This document shows positions 45,001 to 60,000 of a DNA stretch of 64,000 nucleotides, piece by piece. A program made the position numbers and the translations under genes. The stretch is from contig CAMPDV010001999.1 of assembly GCA_946699065.1 (NCBI GenBank), positions 1 to 64,000 on the forward strand, given 5' to 3'. The notes below the pieces were generated by a model. That model did not search any database and had not been told where the DNA came from. It worked only from the letters and a program-made list of their open reading frames with translations. This DNA is from Loxodes magnus (taxonomy: Eukaryota; Ciliophora; Karyorelictea; Loxodida; Loxodidae). Numbering within the stretch: the stretch's first letter is position 1; every line of letters begins with the position of its first letter.

Positions 45001-48000
45001 GATGATAAGACGGTGAGACTATGGGACGTCAAAACAGGTACCTGTAAGACCATGAGTGGTCACACTAGTTGTGTATCATCTGTGGCTATATCCAGTGATT
45101 CAGAGTTCATCGTATCGGGAAGTGGAGATAAGACGGTGAGACTATGGGACGTCAAAACAGGTACCTGTAAGACCATGAGTGGTCACACTAGTTGTGTATC
45201 ATCTGTGGCTATATCCAGTGATTCAGAGTTCATCGTATCGGGAAGTTTAGATAAAACGGTGAGACTATGGGACGTCAAGACAGGTACCTGTAAGACCATG
45301 AGTGGTCACACTAGTTGTGTATCATCTGTGGCTATATCCAGTGATTCAGAGTTCATCGTATCGGGAAGTCATGATAAGACGGTGAGACTATGGGACGTCA
45401 AAACAGGTACCTGTAAGACCATGAGTGGTCACACTAGTTCTGTATCATCTGTGGCTATATCCAGTGATTCAGAGTTCATCGTATCGGGAAGTTTAGATAA
45501 AACGGTGAGACTATGGGACGTCAAAACAGGTACCTGTAAGACCATGAGTGGTCACACTAGTTGTGTATCATCTGTGGCTATATCCAGTGATTCAGAGTTC
45601 ATCGTATCGGGAAGTTTAGATAAAACGGTGAGACTATGGGACGTCAAAACAGGTACCTGTAATTCCATGAGTGGTCACACTAGTTGTGTATCATCTGTGG
45701 CTATATCCAGTGATTCAGAGTTCATCGTATCGGGAAGTGATGATAAGACGGTGAGACTATGGGACGTCAAAACAGGTACCTGTAAGACCATGAGTGGTCA
45801 CACTAGTTGTGTATCATCTGTGGCTATATCCAGTGATTCAGAGTTCATCGTATCGGGAAGTGGAGATAAGACGGTGAGACTATGGGACGTCAAAACAGGT
45901 ACCTGTAAGACCATGAGTGGTCACACTAGTTGTGTATCATCTGTGGCTATATCCAGTGATTCAGAGTTCATCGTATCGGGAAGTTTAGATAAAACGGTGA
46001 GACTATGGGACGTCAAAACAGGTACCTGTAAGACCATGAGTGGTCACACTAGTTGTGTATCATCTGTGGCTATATCCAGTGATTCAGAGTTCATCGTATC
46101 GGGAAGTCATGATAAGACGGTGAGACTATGGGACGTCAAAACAGGTACCTGTAAGACCATGAGTGGTCACACACATTATTTATCATCTGTGTCTATATCC
46201 AGTGATTCAGAGTTCATCGTATCGGGAAGTTTAGATAAAACGGTGAGACTATGGGACGTCAAAACAGGTACCTGTAAGACCATGAGTGGTCACAATAGTT
46301 CTGTATCATCTGTGGCTATATCCAGTGATTCAGAGTTCATCGTATCGGGAAGTTTAGATAAAACGGTGAGACTATGGGACGTCAAGACAGGTACCTGTAA
46401 GACCATGAGTGGTCACACTAGTTGTGTATCATCTGTGGCTATATCCAGTGATTCAGAGTTCATCGTATCGGGAAGTCATGATAAGACGGTGAGACTATGG
46501 GACGTCAAAACAGGTACCTGTAAGACCATGAGTGGTCACACACATTATGTATCATCTGTGTCTATATCCAGTGATTCAGAGTTCATCGTATCGGGAAGTA
46601 GAAATTATACGGTGAGACTATGGGACGTCAAGACAGGTACCTGTAAGACCATGAGTGGTCACACTAGTTGTGTATCATCTGTGGCTATATCCAGTGATTC
46701 AGAGTTCATCGTATCGGGAAGTCATGATAAGACGGTGAGACTATGGGACGTCAAAACAGGTACCTGTAAGACCATGAGTGGTCACACTAGTTCTGTATCA
46801 TCTGTGGCTATATCCAGTGATTCAGAGTTCATCGTATCGGGAAGTCATGATTATACGGTGAGACTATGGGACGTCAAAACAGGTACCTGTAAGACCATGA
46901 GTGGTCACACACATTATGTATCATCTGTGTCTATATCCAGTGATTCAGAGTTCATCGTATCGGGAAGTCATGATTATACGATGAGACTATGGGACGTCAA
47001 GACAGGTACCTGTAAGACCATGAGTGGTCACACTAGTTGTGTATCATCTGTGGCTATATCCAGTGATTCAGAGTTCATCGTATCGGGAAGTGGAGATAAG
47101 ACGGTGAGACTATGGGACGTCAAAACAGGTACCTGTAAGACCATGAGTGGTCACACTAGTTGTGTATCATCTGTGGCTATATCCAGTGATTCAGAGTTCA
47201 TCGTATCGGGAAGTAGAGATAAGACGGTGAGACTATGGGACGTCAAGACAGGTACCTGTAAGACCATGAGTGGTCACACTAGTTGTGTATCATCTGTGGC
47301 TATATCCAGTGATTCAGAGTTCATCGTATCGGGAAGTGGAGATAAGACGGTGAGACTATGGGACGTCAAAACAGGTACCTGTAAGACCATGAGTGGTCAC
47401 ACTAGTTGTGTATCATCTGTGGCTATATCCAGTGATTCAGAGTTCATCGTATCGGGAAGTAGAGATAAGACGGTGAGACTATGGGACGTCAAAACAGGTA
47501 CCTGTAAGACCATGAGTGGTCACACACATTATGTATCATCTGTGTCTATATCCAGTGATTCAGAGTTCATCGTATCGGGAAGTCATGATTATACGATGAG
47601 ACTATGGGACGTCAAGACAGGTACCTGTAAGACCATGAGTGGTCACACTAGTTGTGTATCATCTGTGGCTATATCCAGTGATTCAGAGTTCATCGTATCG
47701 GGAAGTTTAGATTAGACTGTGAGACTATGGGACGTCAAGACAGGTACCTGTAAGACCATGAGTGGTCACACTAGTTGTGTATCATCTGTGGCTATATCCA
47801 GTGATTCAGAGTTCATCGTATCGGGAAGTTTAGATTAGACTGTGAGACTATGGGACGTCAAGACAGGTACCTGTAAGACCATGAGTGGTCACACTAGTTC
47901 TGTATCATCTGTGGCTATATCCAGTGATTCAGAGTTCATCGTATCGGGAAGTAGAGATAAGACGGTGAGACTATGGGACGTCAAAACAGGTACCTGTAAG

Positions 48001-51000
48001 ACCATGAGTGGTCACACTAGTTGTGTATCATCTGTGGCTATATCCAGTGATTCAGAGTTCATCGTATCGGGAAGTCATGATAAGACGGTGAGACTATGGG
48101 ACGTCAAAACAGGTACCTGTAAGACCATGAGTGGTCACACTAGTTCTGTATCATCTGTGGCTATATCCAGTGATTCAGAGTTCATCGTATCGGGAAGTGG
48201 AGATAAGACGGTGAGACTATGGGACGTCAAAACAGGTACCTGTAAGACCATGAGTGGTCACAATAGTTCTGTATCATCTGTGTCTATATCCAGTGATTCA
48301 GAGTTCATCGTATCGGGAAGTGGAGATAAGACGGTGAGACTATGGGACGTCAAAACAGGTACCTGTAAGACCATGAGTGGTCACACTAGTTGTGTATCAT
48401 CTGTGGCTATATCCAGTGATTCAGAGTTCATCGTATCGGGAAGTGATGATAAGACGGTGAGACTATTGGACGTCAAGACAGGTACCTGTAAGACCATGAG
48501 TGGTCACACACATTATGTATTATCTGTGGCTATATCCAGTGATTCAGAGTTCATCGTATCGGGAAGTTTAGATAAAACGGTGAGACTATGGGACGTCAAA
48601 ACAGGTACCTGTAAGACCATGAGTGGTCACACTAGTTGTGTATCATCTGTGGCTATATCCAGTGATTCAGAGTTCATCGTATCGGGAAGTAGAGATAAGA
48701 CGGTGAGACTATGGGACGTCAAGACAGGTACCTGTAAGACCATGAGTGGTCACACTAGTTGTGTATCATCTGTGGCTATATCCAGTGATTCAGAGTTCAT
48801 CGTATCGGGAAGTGGAGATAAGACGGTGAGACTATGGGACGTCAAAACAGGTACCTGTAAGACCATGAGTGGTCACACTAGTTGTGTATCATCTGTGGCT
48901 ATATCCAGTGATTCAGAGTTCATCGTATCGGGAAGTAGAGATAAGACGGTGAGACTATGGGACGTCAAAACAGGTACCTGTAAGACCATGAGTGGTCACA
49001 CACATTATGTATCATCTGTGTCTATATCCAGTGATTCAGAGTTCATCGTATCGGGAAGTCATGATTATACGATGAGACTATGGGACGTCAAGACAGGTAC
49101 CTGTAAGACCATGAGTGGTCACACTAGTTGTGTATCATCTGTGGCTATATCCAGTGATTCAGAGTTCATCGTATCGGGAAGTTTAGATTAGACTGTGAGA
49201 CTATGGGACGTCAAGACAGGTACCTGTAAGACCATGAGTGGTCACACTAGTTGTGTATCATCTGTGGCTATATCCAGTGATTCAGAGTTCATCGTATCGG
49301 GAAGTTTAGATTAGACTGTGAGACTATGGGACGTCAAGACAGGTACCTGTAAGACCATGAGTGGTCACACTAGTTCTGTATCATCTGTGGCTATATCCAG
49401 TGATTCAGAGTTCATCGTATCGGGAAGTAGAGATAAGACGGTGAGACTATGGGACGTCAAAACAGGTACCTGTAAGACCATGAGTGGTCACACTAGTTGT
49501 GTATCATCTGTGGCTATATCCAGTGATTCAGAGTTCATCGTATCGGGAAGTCATGATAAGACGGTGAGACTATGGGACGTCAAAACAGGTACCTGTAAGA
49601 CCATGAGTGGTCACACTAGTTCTGTATCATCTGTGGCTATATCCAGTGATTCAGAGTTCATCGTATCGGGAAGTGGAGATAAGACGGTGAGACTATGGGA
49701 CGTCAAAACAGGTACCTGTAAGACCATGAGTGGTCACAATAGTTCTGTATCATCTGTGTCTATATCCAGTGATTCAGAGTTCATCGTATCGGGAAGTGGA
49801 GATAAGACGGTGAGACTATGGGACGTCAAAACAGGTACCTGTAAGACCATGAGTGGTCACACTAGTTGTGTATCATCTGTGGCTATATCCAGTGATTCAG
49901 AGTTCATCGTATCGGGAAGTGATGATAAGACGGTGAGACTATGGGACGTCAAGACAGGTACCTGTAAGACCATGAGTGGTCACACTAGTTGTGTATCATC
50001 TGTGGCTATATCCAGTGATTCAGAGTTCATCGTATCGGGAAGTGGAGATAAAACGGTGAGACTATGGGACGTCAAAACAGGTACCTGTAAGACCATGAGT
50101 GGTCACAATAGTTCTGTATCATCTGTGGCTATATCCAGTGATTCAGAGTTCATCGTATCGGGAAGTTTAGATTAGACGGTGAGACTATGGGACGTCAAAA
50201 CAGGTACCTGTAAGACCATGAGTGGTCACACTAGTTCTGTATCATCTGTGGCTATATCCAGTGATTCAGAGTTCATCGTATCGGGAAGTCATGATAAGAC
50301 GGTGAGACTATGGGACGTCAAAACAGGTACCTGTAAGACCATGAGTGGTCACACTAGTTGTGTATCATCTGTGGCTATATCCAGTGATTCAGAGTTCATC
50401 GTATCGGGAAGTTTAGATAAAACGGTGAGACTATGGGACGTCAAAACAGGTACCTGTAAGACCATGAGTGGTCACAATAGTTCTGTATCATCTGTGGCTA
50501 TATCCAGTGATTCAGAGTTCATCGTATCGGGAAGTAGAGATAAGACGGTGAGACTATGGGACGTCAAAACAGGTACCTGTAAGACCATGAGTGGTCACAC
50601 TAGTTGTGTATCATCTGTGGCTATATCCAGTGATTCAGAGTTCATCGTATCGGGAAGTTTAGATAAAACGGTGAGACTATGGGACGTCAAAACAGGTAAC
50701 TGTAAGAACATGAGTGGTCACACTAGTTCTGTATCATCTGTGTCTATATCCAGTGATTCAGAGTTCATCGTATCGGTAAGTTTAGATAAGACGGTGAGAC
50801 TATGGGACGTCAAAACAGGTACCTGTAAGACCATGAGTGGTCACACTAGTTGTGTATCATCTGTGGCTATATCCAGTGATTCAGAGTTCATCGTATCGGG
50901 AAGTTTAGATAAAACGGTGAGACTATGGGACGTCAAGACAGGTACCTGTAAGACCATGAGTGGTCACACTAGTTGTGTATCATCTGTGGCTATATCCAGT

Positions 51001-54000
51001 GATTCAGAGTTCATCGTATCGGGAAGTTTAGATAAGACGGTGAGACTATGGGACGTCAAAACAGGTACCTGTAAGACCATGAGTGGTCACACTAGTTGTG
51101 TATCATCTGTGGCTATATCCAGTGATTCAGAGTTCATCGTATCGGGAAGTTTAGATAAAACGGTGAGACTATGGGACGTCAAAACAGGTACCTGTAAGAC
51201 CATGAGTGGTCACAATAGTTCTGTATCATCTGTGGCTATATCCAGTGATTCAGAGTTCATCGTATCGGGAAGTTTAGATAAAACGGTGAGACTATGGGAC
51301 GTCAAGACAGGTACCTGTAAGACCATGAGTGGTCACACTAGTTGTGTATCATCTGTGGCTATATCCAGTGATTCAGAGTTCATCGTATCGGGAAGTCATG
51401 ATAAGACGGTGAGACTATGGGACGTCAAAACAGGTACCTGTAAGACCATGAGTGGTCACACACATTATGTATCATCTGTGTCTATATCCAGTGATTCAGA
51501 GTTCATCGTATCGGGAAGTAGAAATTATACGGTGAGACTATGGGACGTCAAGACAGGTACCTGTAAGACCATGAGTGGTCACACACATTATGTATCATCT
51601 GTGTCTATATCCAGTGATTCAGAGTTCATCGTATCGGGAAGTTTAGATAAGACGGTGAGACTATGGGACGTCAAAACAGGTACCTGTAAGACCATGAGTG
51701 GTCACACTAGTTGTGTATCATCTGTGGCTATATCCAGTGATTCAGAGTTCATCGTATCGGGAAGTGATGATAAGACGGTGAGACTATGGGACGTCAAGAC
51801 AGGTACCTGTAAGACCATGAGTGGTCACACTAGTTGTGTATCATCTGTGGCTATATCCAGTGATTCAGAGTTCATCGTATCGGGAAGTTTAGATAAGACG
51901 GTGAGACTATGGGACGTCAAAACAGGTACCTGTAAGACCATGAGTGGTCACACTAGTTGTGTATCATCTGTGGCTATATCCAGTGATTCAGAGTTCATCG
52001 TATCGGGAAGTTTAGATAAGACGGTGAGACTATGGGACGTCAAAACAGGTACCTGTAATTCCATGAGTGGTCACACTAGTTGTGTATCATCTGTGGCTAT
52101 ATCCAGTGATTCAGAGTTCATCGTATCGGGAAGTCATGATAAGACGGTGAGACTATGGGACGTCAAAACAGGTACCTGTAAGACCATGAGTGGTCACACT
52201 AGTTGTGTATCATCTGTGGCTATATCCAGTGATTCAGAGTTCATCGTATCGGGAAGTAGAGATAAGACGGTGAGACTATGGGACGTCAAAACAGGTACCT
52301 GTAAGACCATGAGTGGTCACACACATTATTTATCATCTGTGTCTATATCCAGTGATTCAGAGTTCATCGTATCGGGAAGTCATGATTATACGGTGAGACT
52401 ATGGGACGTCAAAACAGGTACCTGTAAGACCATGAGTGGTCACACACATTATGTATTATCTGTGGATATATCCAGTTATTCAGAGTTCATCGTATCGGTA
52501 AGTTTAGATAAGACGGTGAGACTATGGGACGTCAAAACAGGTACCTGTAAGACCATGAGTGGTCACAATAGTTCTGTATCATCTGTGGCTATATCCAGTT
52601 ATTCAGAGTTCATCGTATCGGGAAGTGGAGATAAGACGGTGAGACTATGGGACGTCAAAACAGGTACCTGTAAGACCATGAGTGGTCATACTTATTCTGT
52701 ATCATCTGTGGCTATATCCAGTGATTCAGAGTTCATCGTATCGGGAAGTTGAGATAAGACGGTGAGACTATGGGACGTCAAGACAGGTACCTGTAAGACC
52801 ATGAGTGGTCACACACATTATGTATTATCTGTGGCTATATCCAGTGATTCAGAGTTCATCGTATCGGTAAGTTTAGATAAGACGGTGAGACTATGGGACG
52901 TCAAAACAGGTACCTGTAAGACCATGAGTGGTCACAATAGTTCTGTATCATCTGTGGCTATATCCAGTGATTCAGAGTTCATCGTATCGGGAAGTTTAGA
53001 TAAAACGGTGAGACTATGGGACGTCAAAACAGGTACCTGTAAGACCATGAGTGGTCACACTAGTTGTGTATCATCTGTGGCTATATCCAGTGATTCAGAG
53101 TTCATCGTATCGGGAAGTGATGATAAGACGGTGAGACTATGGGACGTCAAAACAGGTACCTGTAAGACCATGAGTGGTCACACTAGTTGTGTATCATCTG
53201 TGGCTATATCCAGTGATTCAGAGTTCATCGTATCGGGAAGTGGAGATAAAACGGTGAGACTATGGGACGTCAAAACAGGTACCTGTAAGACCATGAGTGG
53301 TCACACTAGTTGTGTATCATCTGTGGCTATATCCAGTGATTCAGAGTTCATCGTATCGGGAAGTGATGATAAGACGGTGAGACTATGGGACGTCAAAACA
53401 GGTACCTGTAAGACCATGAGTGGTCACACTAGTTGTGTATCATCTGTGGCTATATCCAGTGATTCAGAGTTCATCGTATCGGGAAGTGGAGATAAGACGG
53501 TGAGACTATGGGACGTCAAAACAGGTACCTGTAAGACCATGAGTGGTCACACTAGTTGTGTATCATCTGTGGCTATATCCAGTGATTCAGAGTTCATCGT
53601 ATCGGGAAGTTTAGATAAAACGGTGAGACTATGGGACGTCAAGACAGGTACCTGTAAGACCATGAGTGGTCACACTAGTTGTGTATCATCTGTGGCTATA
53701 TCCAGTGATTCAGAGTTCATCGTATCGGGAAGTGATGATAAGACGGTGAGACTATGGGACGTCAAAACAGGTACCTGTAAGACCATGAGTGGTCACACTA
53801 GTTGTGTATCATCTGTGGCTATATCCAGTGATTCAGAGTTCATCGTATCGGGAAGTGGAGATAAAACGGTGAGACTATGGGACGTCAAAACAGGTACCTG
53901 TAAGACCATGAGTGGTCACACTAGTTGTGTATCATCTGTGGCTATATCCAGTGATTCAGAGTTCATCGTATCGGGAAGTGATGATAAGACGGTGAGACTA

Positions 54001-57000
54001 TGGGACGTCAAAACAGGTACCTGTAAGACCATGAGTGGTCACACTAGTTGTGTATCATCTGTGGCTATATCCAGTGATTCAGAGTTCATCGTATCGGGAA
54101 GTGGAGATAAGACGGTGAGACTATGGGACGTCAAAACAGGTACCTGTAAGACCATGAGTGGTCACACTAGTTGTGTATCATCTGTGGCTATATCCAGTGA
54201 TTCAGAGTTCATCGTATCGGGAAGTTTAGATAAAACGGTGAGACTATGGGACGTCAAGACAGGTACCTGTAAGACCATGAGTGGTCACACTAGTTGTGTA
54301 TCATCTGTGGCTATATCCAGTGATTCAGAGTTCATCGTATCGGGAAGTCATGATAAGACGGTGAGACTATGGGACGTCAAAACAGGTACCTGTAAGACCA
54401 TGAGTGGTCACACACATTATTTATCATCTGTGTCTATATCCAGTGATTCAGAGTTCATCGTATCGGGAAGTTTAGATTAGACGGTGAGACTATGGGACGT
54501 CAAGACAGGTACCTGTAAGACCATGAGTGGTCACACTAGTTGTGTATCATCTGTGGCTATATCCAGTGATTCAGAGTTCATCGTATCGGGAAGTCATGAT
54601 AAGACGGTGAGACTATGGGACGTCAAAACAGGTACCTGTAAGACCATGAGTGGTCACACTAGTTGTGTATCATCTGTGGCTATATCCAGTGATTCAGAGT
54701 TCATCGTATCGGGAAGTTTAGATAAGACGGTGAGACTATGGGACGTCAAGACAGGTACCTGTAATTCCATGAGTGGTCACACTAGTTGTGTATCATCTGT
54801 GGCTATATCCAGTGATTCAGAGTTCATCGTATCGGGAAGTCATGATTAGACGGTGAGACTATGGGACGTCAAGACAGGTACCTGTAAGACCATGAGTGGT
54901 CACACTAGTTGTGTATCATCTGTGGCTATATCCAGTGATTCAGAGTTCATCGTATCGGGAAGTCATGATAAGACGGTGAGACTATGGGACGTCAAAACAG
55001 GTACCTGTAAGACCATGAGTGGTCACACTAGTTGTGTATCATCTGTGGCTATATCCAGTGATTCAGAGTTCATCGTATCGGGAAGTCATGATTATACGGT
55101 GAGACTATGGGACGTCAAAACAGGTACCTGTAAGACCATGAGTGGTCACACACATTATGTATCATCTGTGTCTATATCCAGTGATTCAGAGTTCATCGTA
55201 TCGGGAAGTCATGATTATACGATGAGACTATGGGACGTCAAGACAGGTACCTGTAAGACCATGAGTGGTCACACTAGTTGTGTATCATCTGTGGCTATAT
55301 CCAGTGATTCAGAGTTCATCGTATCGGGAAGTGGAGATAAGACGGTGAGACTATGGGACGTCAAAACAGGTACCTGTAAGACCATGAGTGGTCACACTAG
55401 TTGTGTATCATCTGTGGCTATATCCAGTGATTCAGAGTTCATCGTATCGGGAAGTAGAGATAAGACGGTGAGACTATGGGACGTCAAGACAGGTACCTGT
55501 AAGACCATGAGTGGTCACACTAGTTGTGTATCATCTGTGGCTATATCCAGTGATTCAGAGTTCATCGTATCGGGAAGTGGAGATAAGACGGTGAGACTAT
55601 GGGACGTCAAAACAGGTACCTGTAAGACCATGAGTGGTCACACTAGTTGTGTATCATCTGTGGCTATATCCAGTGATTCAGAGTTCATCGTATCGGGAAG
55701 TAGAGATAAGACGGTGAGACTATGGGACGTCAAAACAGGTACCTGTAAGACCATGAGTGGTCACACACATTATGTATCATCTGTGTCTATATCCAGTGAT
55801 TCAGAGTTCATCGTATCGGGAAGTCATGATTATACGATGAGACTATGGGACGTCAAGACAGGTACCTGTAAGACCATGAGTGGTCACACTAGTTGTGTAT
55901 CATCTGTGGCTATATCCAGTGATTCAGAGTTCATCGTATCGGGAAGTTTAGATTAGACTGTGAGACTATGGGACGTCAAGACAGGTACCTGTAAGACCAT
56001 GAGTGGTCACACTAGTTGTGTATCATCTGTGGCTATATCCAGTGATTCAGAGTTCATCGTATCGGGAAGTTTAGATTAGACTGTGAGACTATGGGACGTC
56101 AAGACAGGTACCTGTAAGACCATGAGTGGTCACACTAGTTCTGTATCATCTGTGGCTATATCCAGTGATTCAGAGTTCATCGTATCGGGAAGTAGAGATA
56201 AGACGGTGAGACTATGGGACGTCAAAACAGGTACCTGTAAGACCATGAGTGGTCACACTAGTTGTGTATCATCTGTGGCTATATCCAGTGATTCAGAGTT
56301 CATCGTATCGGGAAGTTTAGATTAGACTGTGAGACTATGGGACGTCAAGACAGGTACCTGTAAGACCATGAGTGGTCACACTAGTTGTGTATCATCTGTG
56401 GCTATATCCAGTGATTCAGAGTTCATCGTATCGGGAAGTTTAGATTAGACTGTGAGACTATGGGACGTCAAGACAGGTACCTGTAAGACCATGAGTGGTC
56501 ACACTAGTTCTGTATCATCTGTGGCTATATCCAGTGATTCAGAGTTCATCGTATCGGGAAGTAGAGATAAGACGGTGAGACTATGGGACGTCAAAACAGG
56601 TACCTGTAAGACCATGAGTGGTCACACTAGTTGTGTATCATCTGTGGCTATATCCAGTGATTCAGAGTTCATCGTATCGGGAAGTTGAGATAAGACGGTG
56701 AGACTATGGGACGTCAAGACAGGTACCTGTAAGACCATGAGTGGTCACACACATTATGTATCATCTGTGGCTATATCCAGTGATTCAGAGTTCATCGTAT
56801 CGTGAAGTTTAGATAAAACGGTGAGACTATGGGACGTCAAAACAGGTACCTGTAAGACCATGAGTGGTCACAATAGTTCTGTATCATCTGTGGCTATATC
56901 CAGTGATTCAGAGTTCATCGTATCGGGAAGTAGAGATAAGACGGTGAGACTATGGGACGTCAAAACAGGTACCTGTAAGACCATGAGTGGTCACACTAGT

Positions 57001-60000
57001 TGTGTATCATCTGTGGCTATATCCAGTGATTCAGAGTTCATCGTATCGGGAAGTCATGATTAGACGGTGAGACTATGGGACGTCAAGACAGGTACCTGTA
57101 AGACCATGAGTGGTCACACACATTATGTATTATCTGTGGCTATATCCAGTGATTCAGAGTTCATCGTATCGGTAAGTTTAGATAAGACGGTGAGACTATG
57201 GGACGTCAAAACAGGTACCTGTAAGACCATGAGTGGTCACAATAGTTCTGTATCATCTGTGGCTATATCCAGTGATTCAGAGTTCATCGTATCGGGAAGT
57301 AGAGATAAGACGGTGAGACTATGGGACGTCAAAACAGGTACCTGTAAGACCATGAGTGGTCACACTAGTTGTGTATCATCTGTGGCTATATCCAGTGATT
57401 CAGAGTTCATCGTATCGGGAAGTTTAGATAAAACGGTGAGACTATGGGACGTCAAAACAGGTAACTGTAAGAACATGAGTGGTCACACTAGTTCTGTATC
57501 ATCTGTGTCTATATCCAGTGATTCAGAGTTCATCGTATCGGGAAGTTTAGATAAGACGGTGAGACTATGGGACGTCAAAACAGGTACCTGTAAGACCATG
57601 AGTGGTCACACTAGTTGTGTATCATCTGTGGCTATATCCAGTGATTCAGAGTTCATCGTATCGGGAAGTTTAGATAAAACGGTGAGACTATGGGACGTCA
57701 AAACAGGTACCTGTAAGACCATGAGTGGTCACAATAGTTCTGTATCATCTGTGGCTATATCCAGTGATTCAGAGTTCATCGTATCGGGAAGTTTAGATAA
57801 AACGGTGAGACTATGGGACGTCAAGACAGGTACCTGTAAGACCATGAGTGGTCACACTAGTTGTGTATCATCTGTGGCTATATCCAGTGATTCAGAGTTC
57901 ATCGTATCGGGAAGTCATGATAAGACGGTGAGACTATGGGACGTCAAAACAGGTACCTGTAAGACCATGAGTGGTCACACACATTATGTATCATCTGTGT
58001 CTATATCCAGTGATTCAGAGTTCATCGTATCGGGAAGTAGAAATTATACGGTGAGACTATGGGACGTCAAGACAGGTACCTGTAAGACCATGAGTGGTCA
58101 CACACATTATGTATCATCTGTGTCTATATCCAGTGATTCAGAGTTCATCGTATCGGGAAGTTTAGATAAGACGGTGAGACTATGGGACGTCAAAACAGGT
58201 ACCTGTAAGACCATGAGTGGTCACACTAGTTGTGTATCATCTGTGGCTATATCCAGTGATTCAGAGTTCATCGTATCGGGAAGTTTAGATAAGACGGTGA
58301 GACTATGGGACGTCAAGACAGGTACCTGTAAGACCATGAGTGGTCACACTAGTTGTGTATCATCTGTGGCTATATCCAGTGATTCAGAGTTCATCGTATC
58401 GGGAAGTTTAGATAAGACGGTGAGACTATGGGACGTCAAAACAGGTACCTGTAAGACCATGAGTGGTCACACTAGTTGTGTATCATCTGTGGCTATATCC
58501 AGTGATTCAGAGTTCATCGTATCGGGAAGTAGAGATAAGACGGTGAGACTATGGGACGTCAAGACAGGTACCTGTAAGACCATGAGTGGTCACACACATT
58601 ATGTATTATCTGTGGCTATATCCAGTGATTCAGAGTTCATCGTATCGGTAAGTTTAGATAAGACGGTGAGACTATGGGACGTCAAAACAGGTACCTGTAA
58701 GACCATGAGTGGTCACAATAGTTCTGTATCATCTGTGGCTATATCCAGTGATTCAGAGTTCATCGTATCGGGAAGTAGAGATAAGACGGTGAGACTATGG
58801 GACGTCAAAACAGGTACCTGTAAGACCATGAGTGGTCACACTAGTTGTGTATCATCTGTGGCTATATCCAGTGATTCAGAGTTCATCGTATCGGGAAGTT
58901 TAGATAAAACGGTGAGACTATGGGACGTCAAAACAGGTAACTGTAAGAACATGAGTGGTCACACTAGTTCTGTATCATCTGTGTCTATATCCAGTGATTC
59001 AGAGTTCATCGTATCGGGAAGTTTAGATAAGACGGTGAGACTATGGGACGTCAAAACAGGTACCTGTAAGACCATGAGTGGTCACACTAGTTGTGTATCA
59101 TCTGTGGCTATATCCAGTGATTCAGAGTTCATCGTATCGGGAAGTTTAGATAAAACGGTGAGACTATGGGACGTCAAAACAGGTACCTGTAAGACCATGA
59201 GTGGTCACAATAGTTCTGTATCATCTGTGGCTATATCCAGTGATTCAGAGTTCATCGTATCGGGAAGTTTAGATAAAACGGTGAGACTATGGGACGTCAA
59301 GACAGGTACCTGTAAGACCATGAGTGGTCACACTAGTTGTGTATCATCTGTGGCTATATCCAGTGATTCAGAGTTCATCGTATCGGGAAGTCATGATAAG
59401 ACGGTGAGACTATGGGACGTCAAAACAGGTACCTGTAAGACCATGAGTGGTCACACACATTATGTATCATCTGTGTCTATATCCAGTGATTCAGAGTTCA
59501 TCGTATCGGGAAGTAGAAATTATACGGTGAGACTATGGGACGTCAAGACAGGTACCTGTAAGACCATGAGTGGTCACACACATTATGTATCATCTGTGTC
59601 TATATCCAGTGATTCAGAGTTCATCGTATCGGGAAGTTTAGATAAGACGGTGAGACTATGGGACGTCAAAACAGGTACCTGTAAGACCATGAGTGGTCAC
59701 ACTAGTTGTGTATCATCTGTGGCTATATCCAGTGATTCAGAGTTCATCGTATCGGGAAGTTTAGATAAGACGGTGAGACTATGGGACGTCAAGACAGGTA
59801 CCTGTAAGACCATGAGTGGTCACACTAGTTGTGTATCATCTGTGGCTATATCCAGTGATTCAGAGTTCATCGTATCGGGAAGTTTAGATAAGACGGTGAG
59901 ACTATGGGACGTCAAAACAGGTACCTGTAAGACCATGAGTGGTCACACTAGTTGTGTATCATCTGTGGCTATATCCAGTGATTCAGAGTTCATCGTATCG

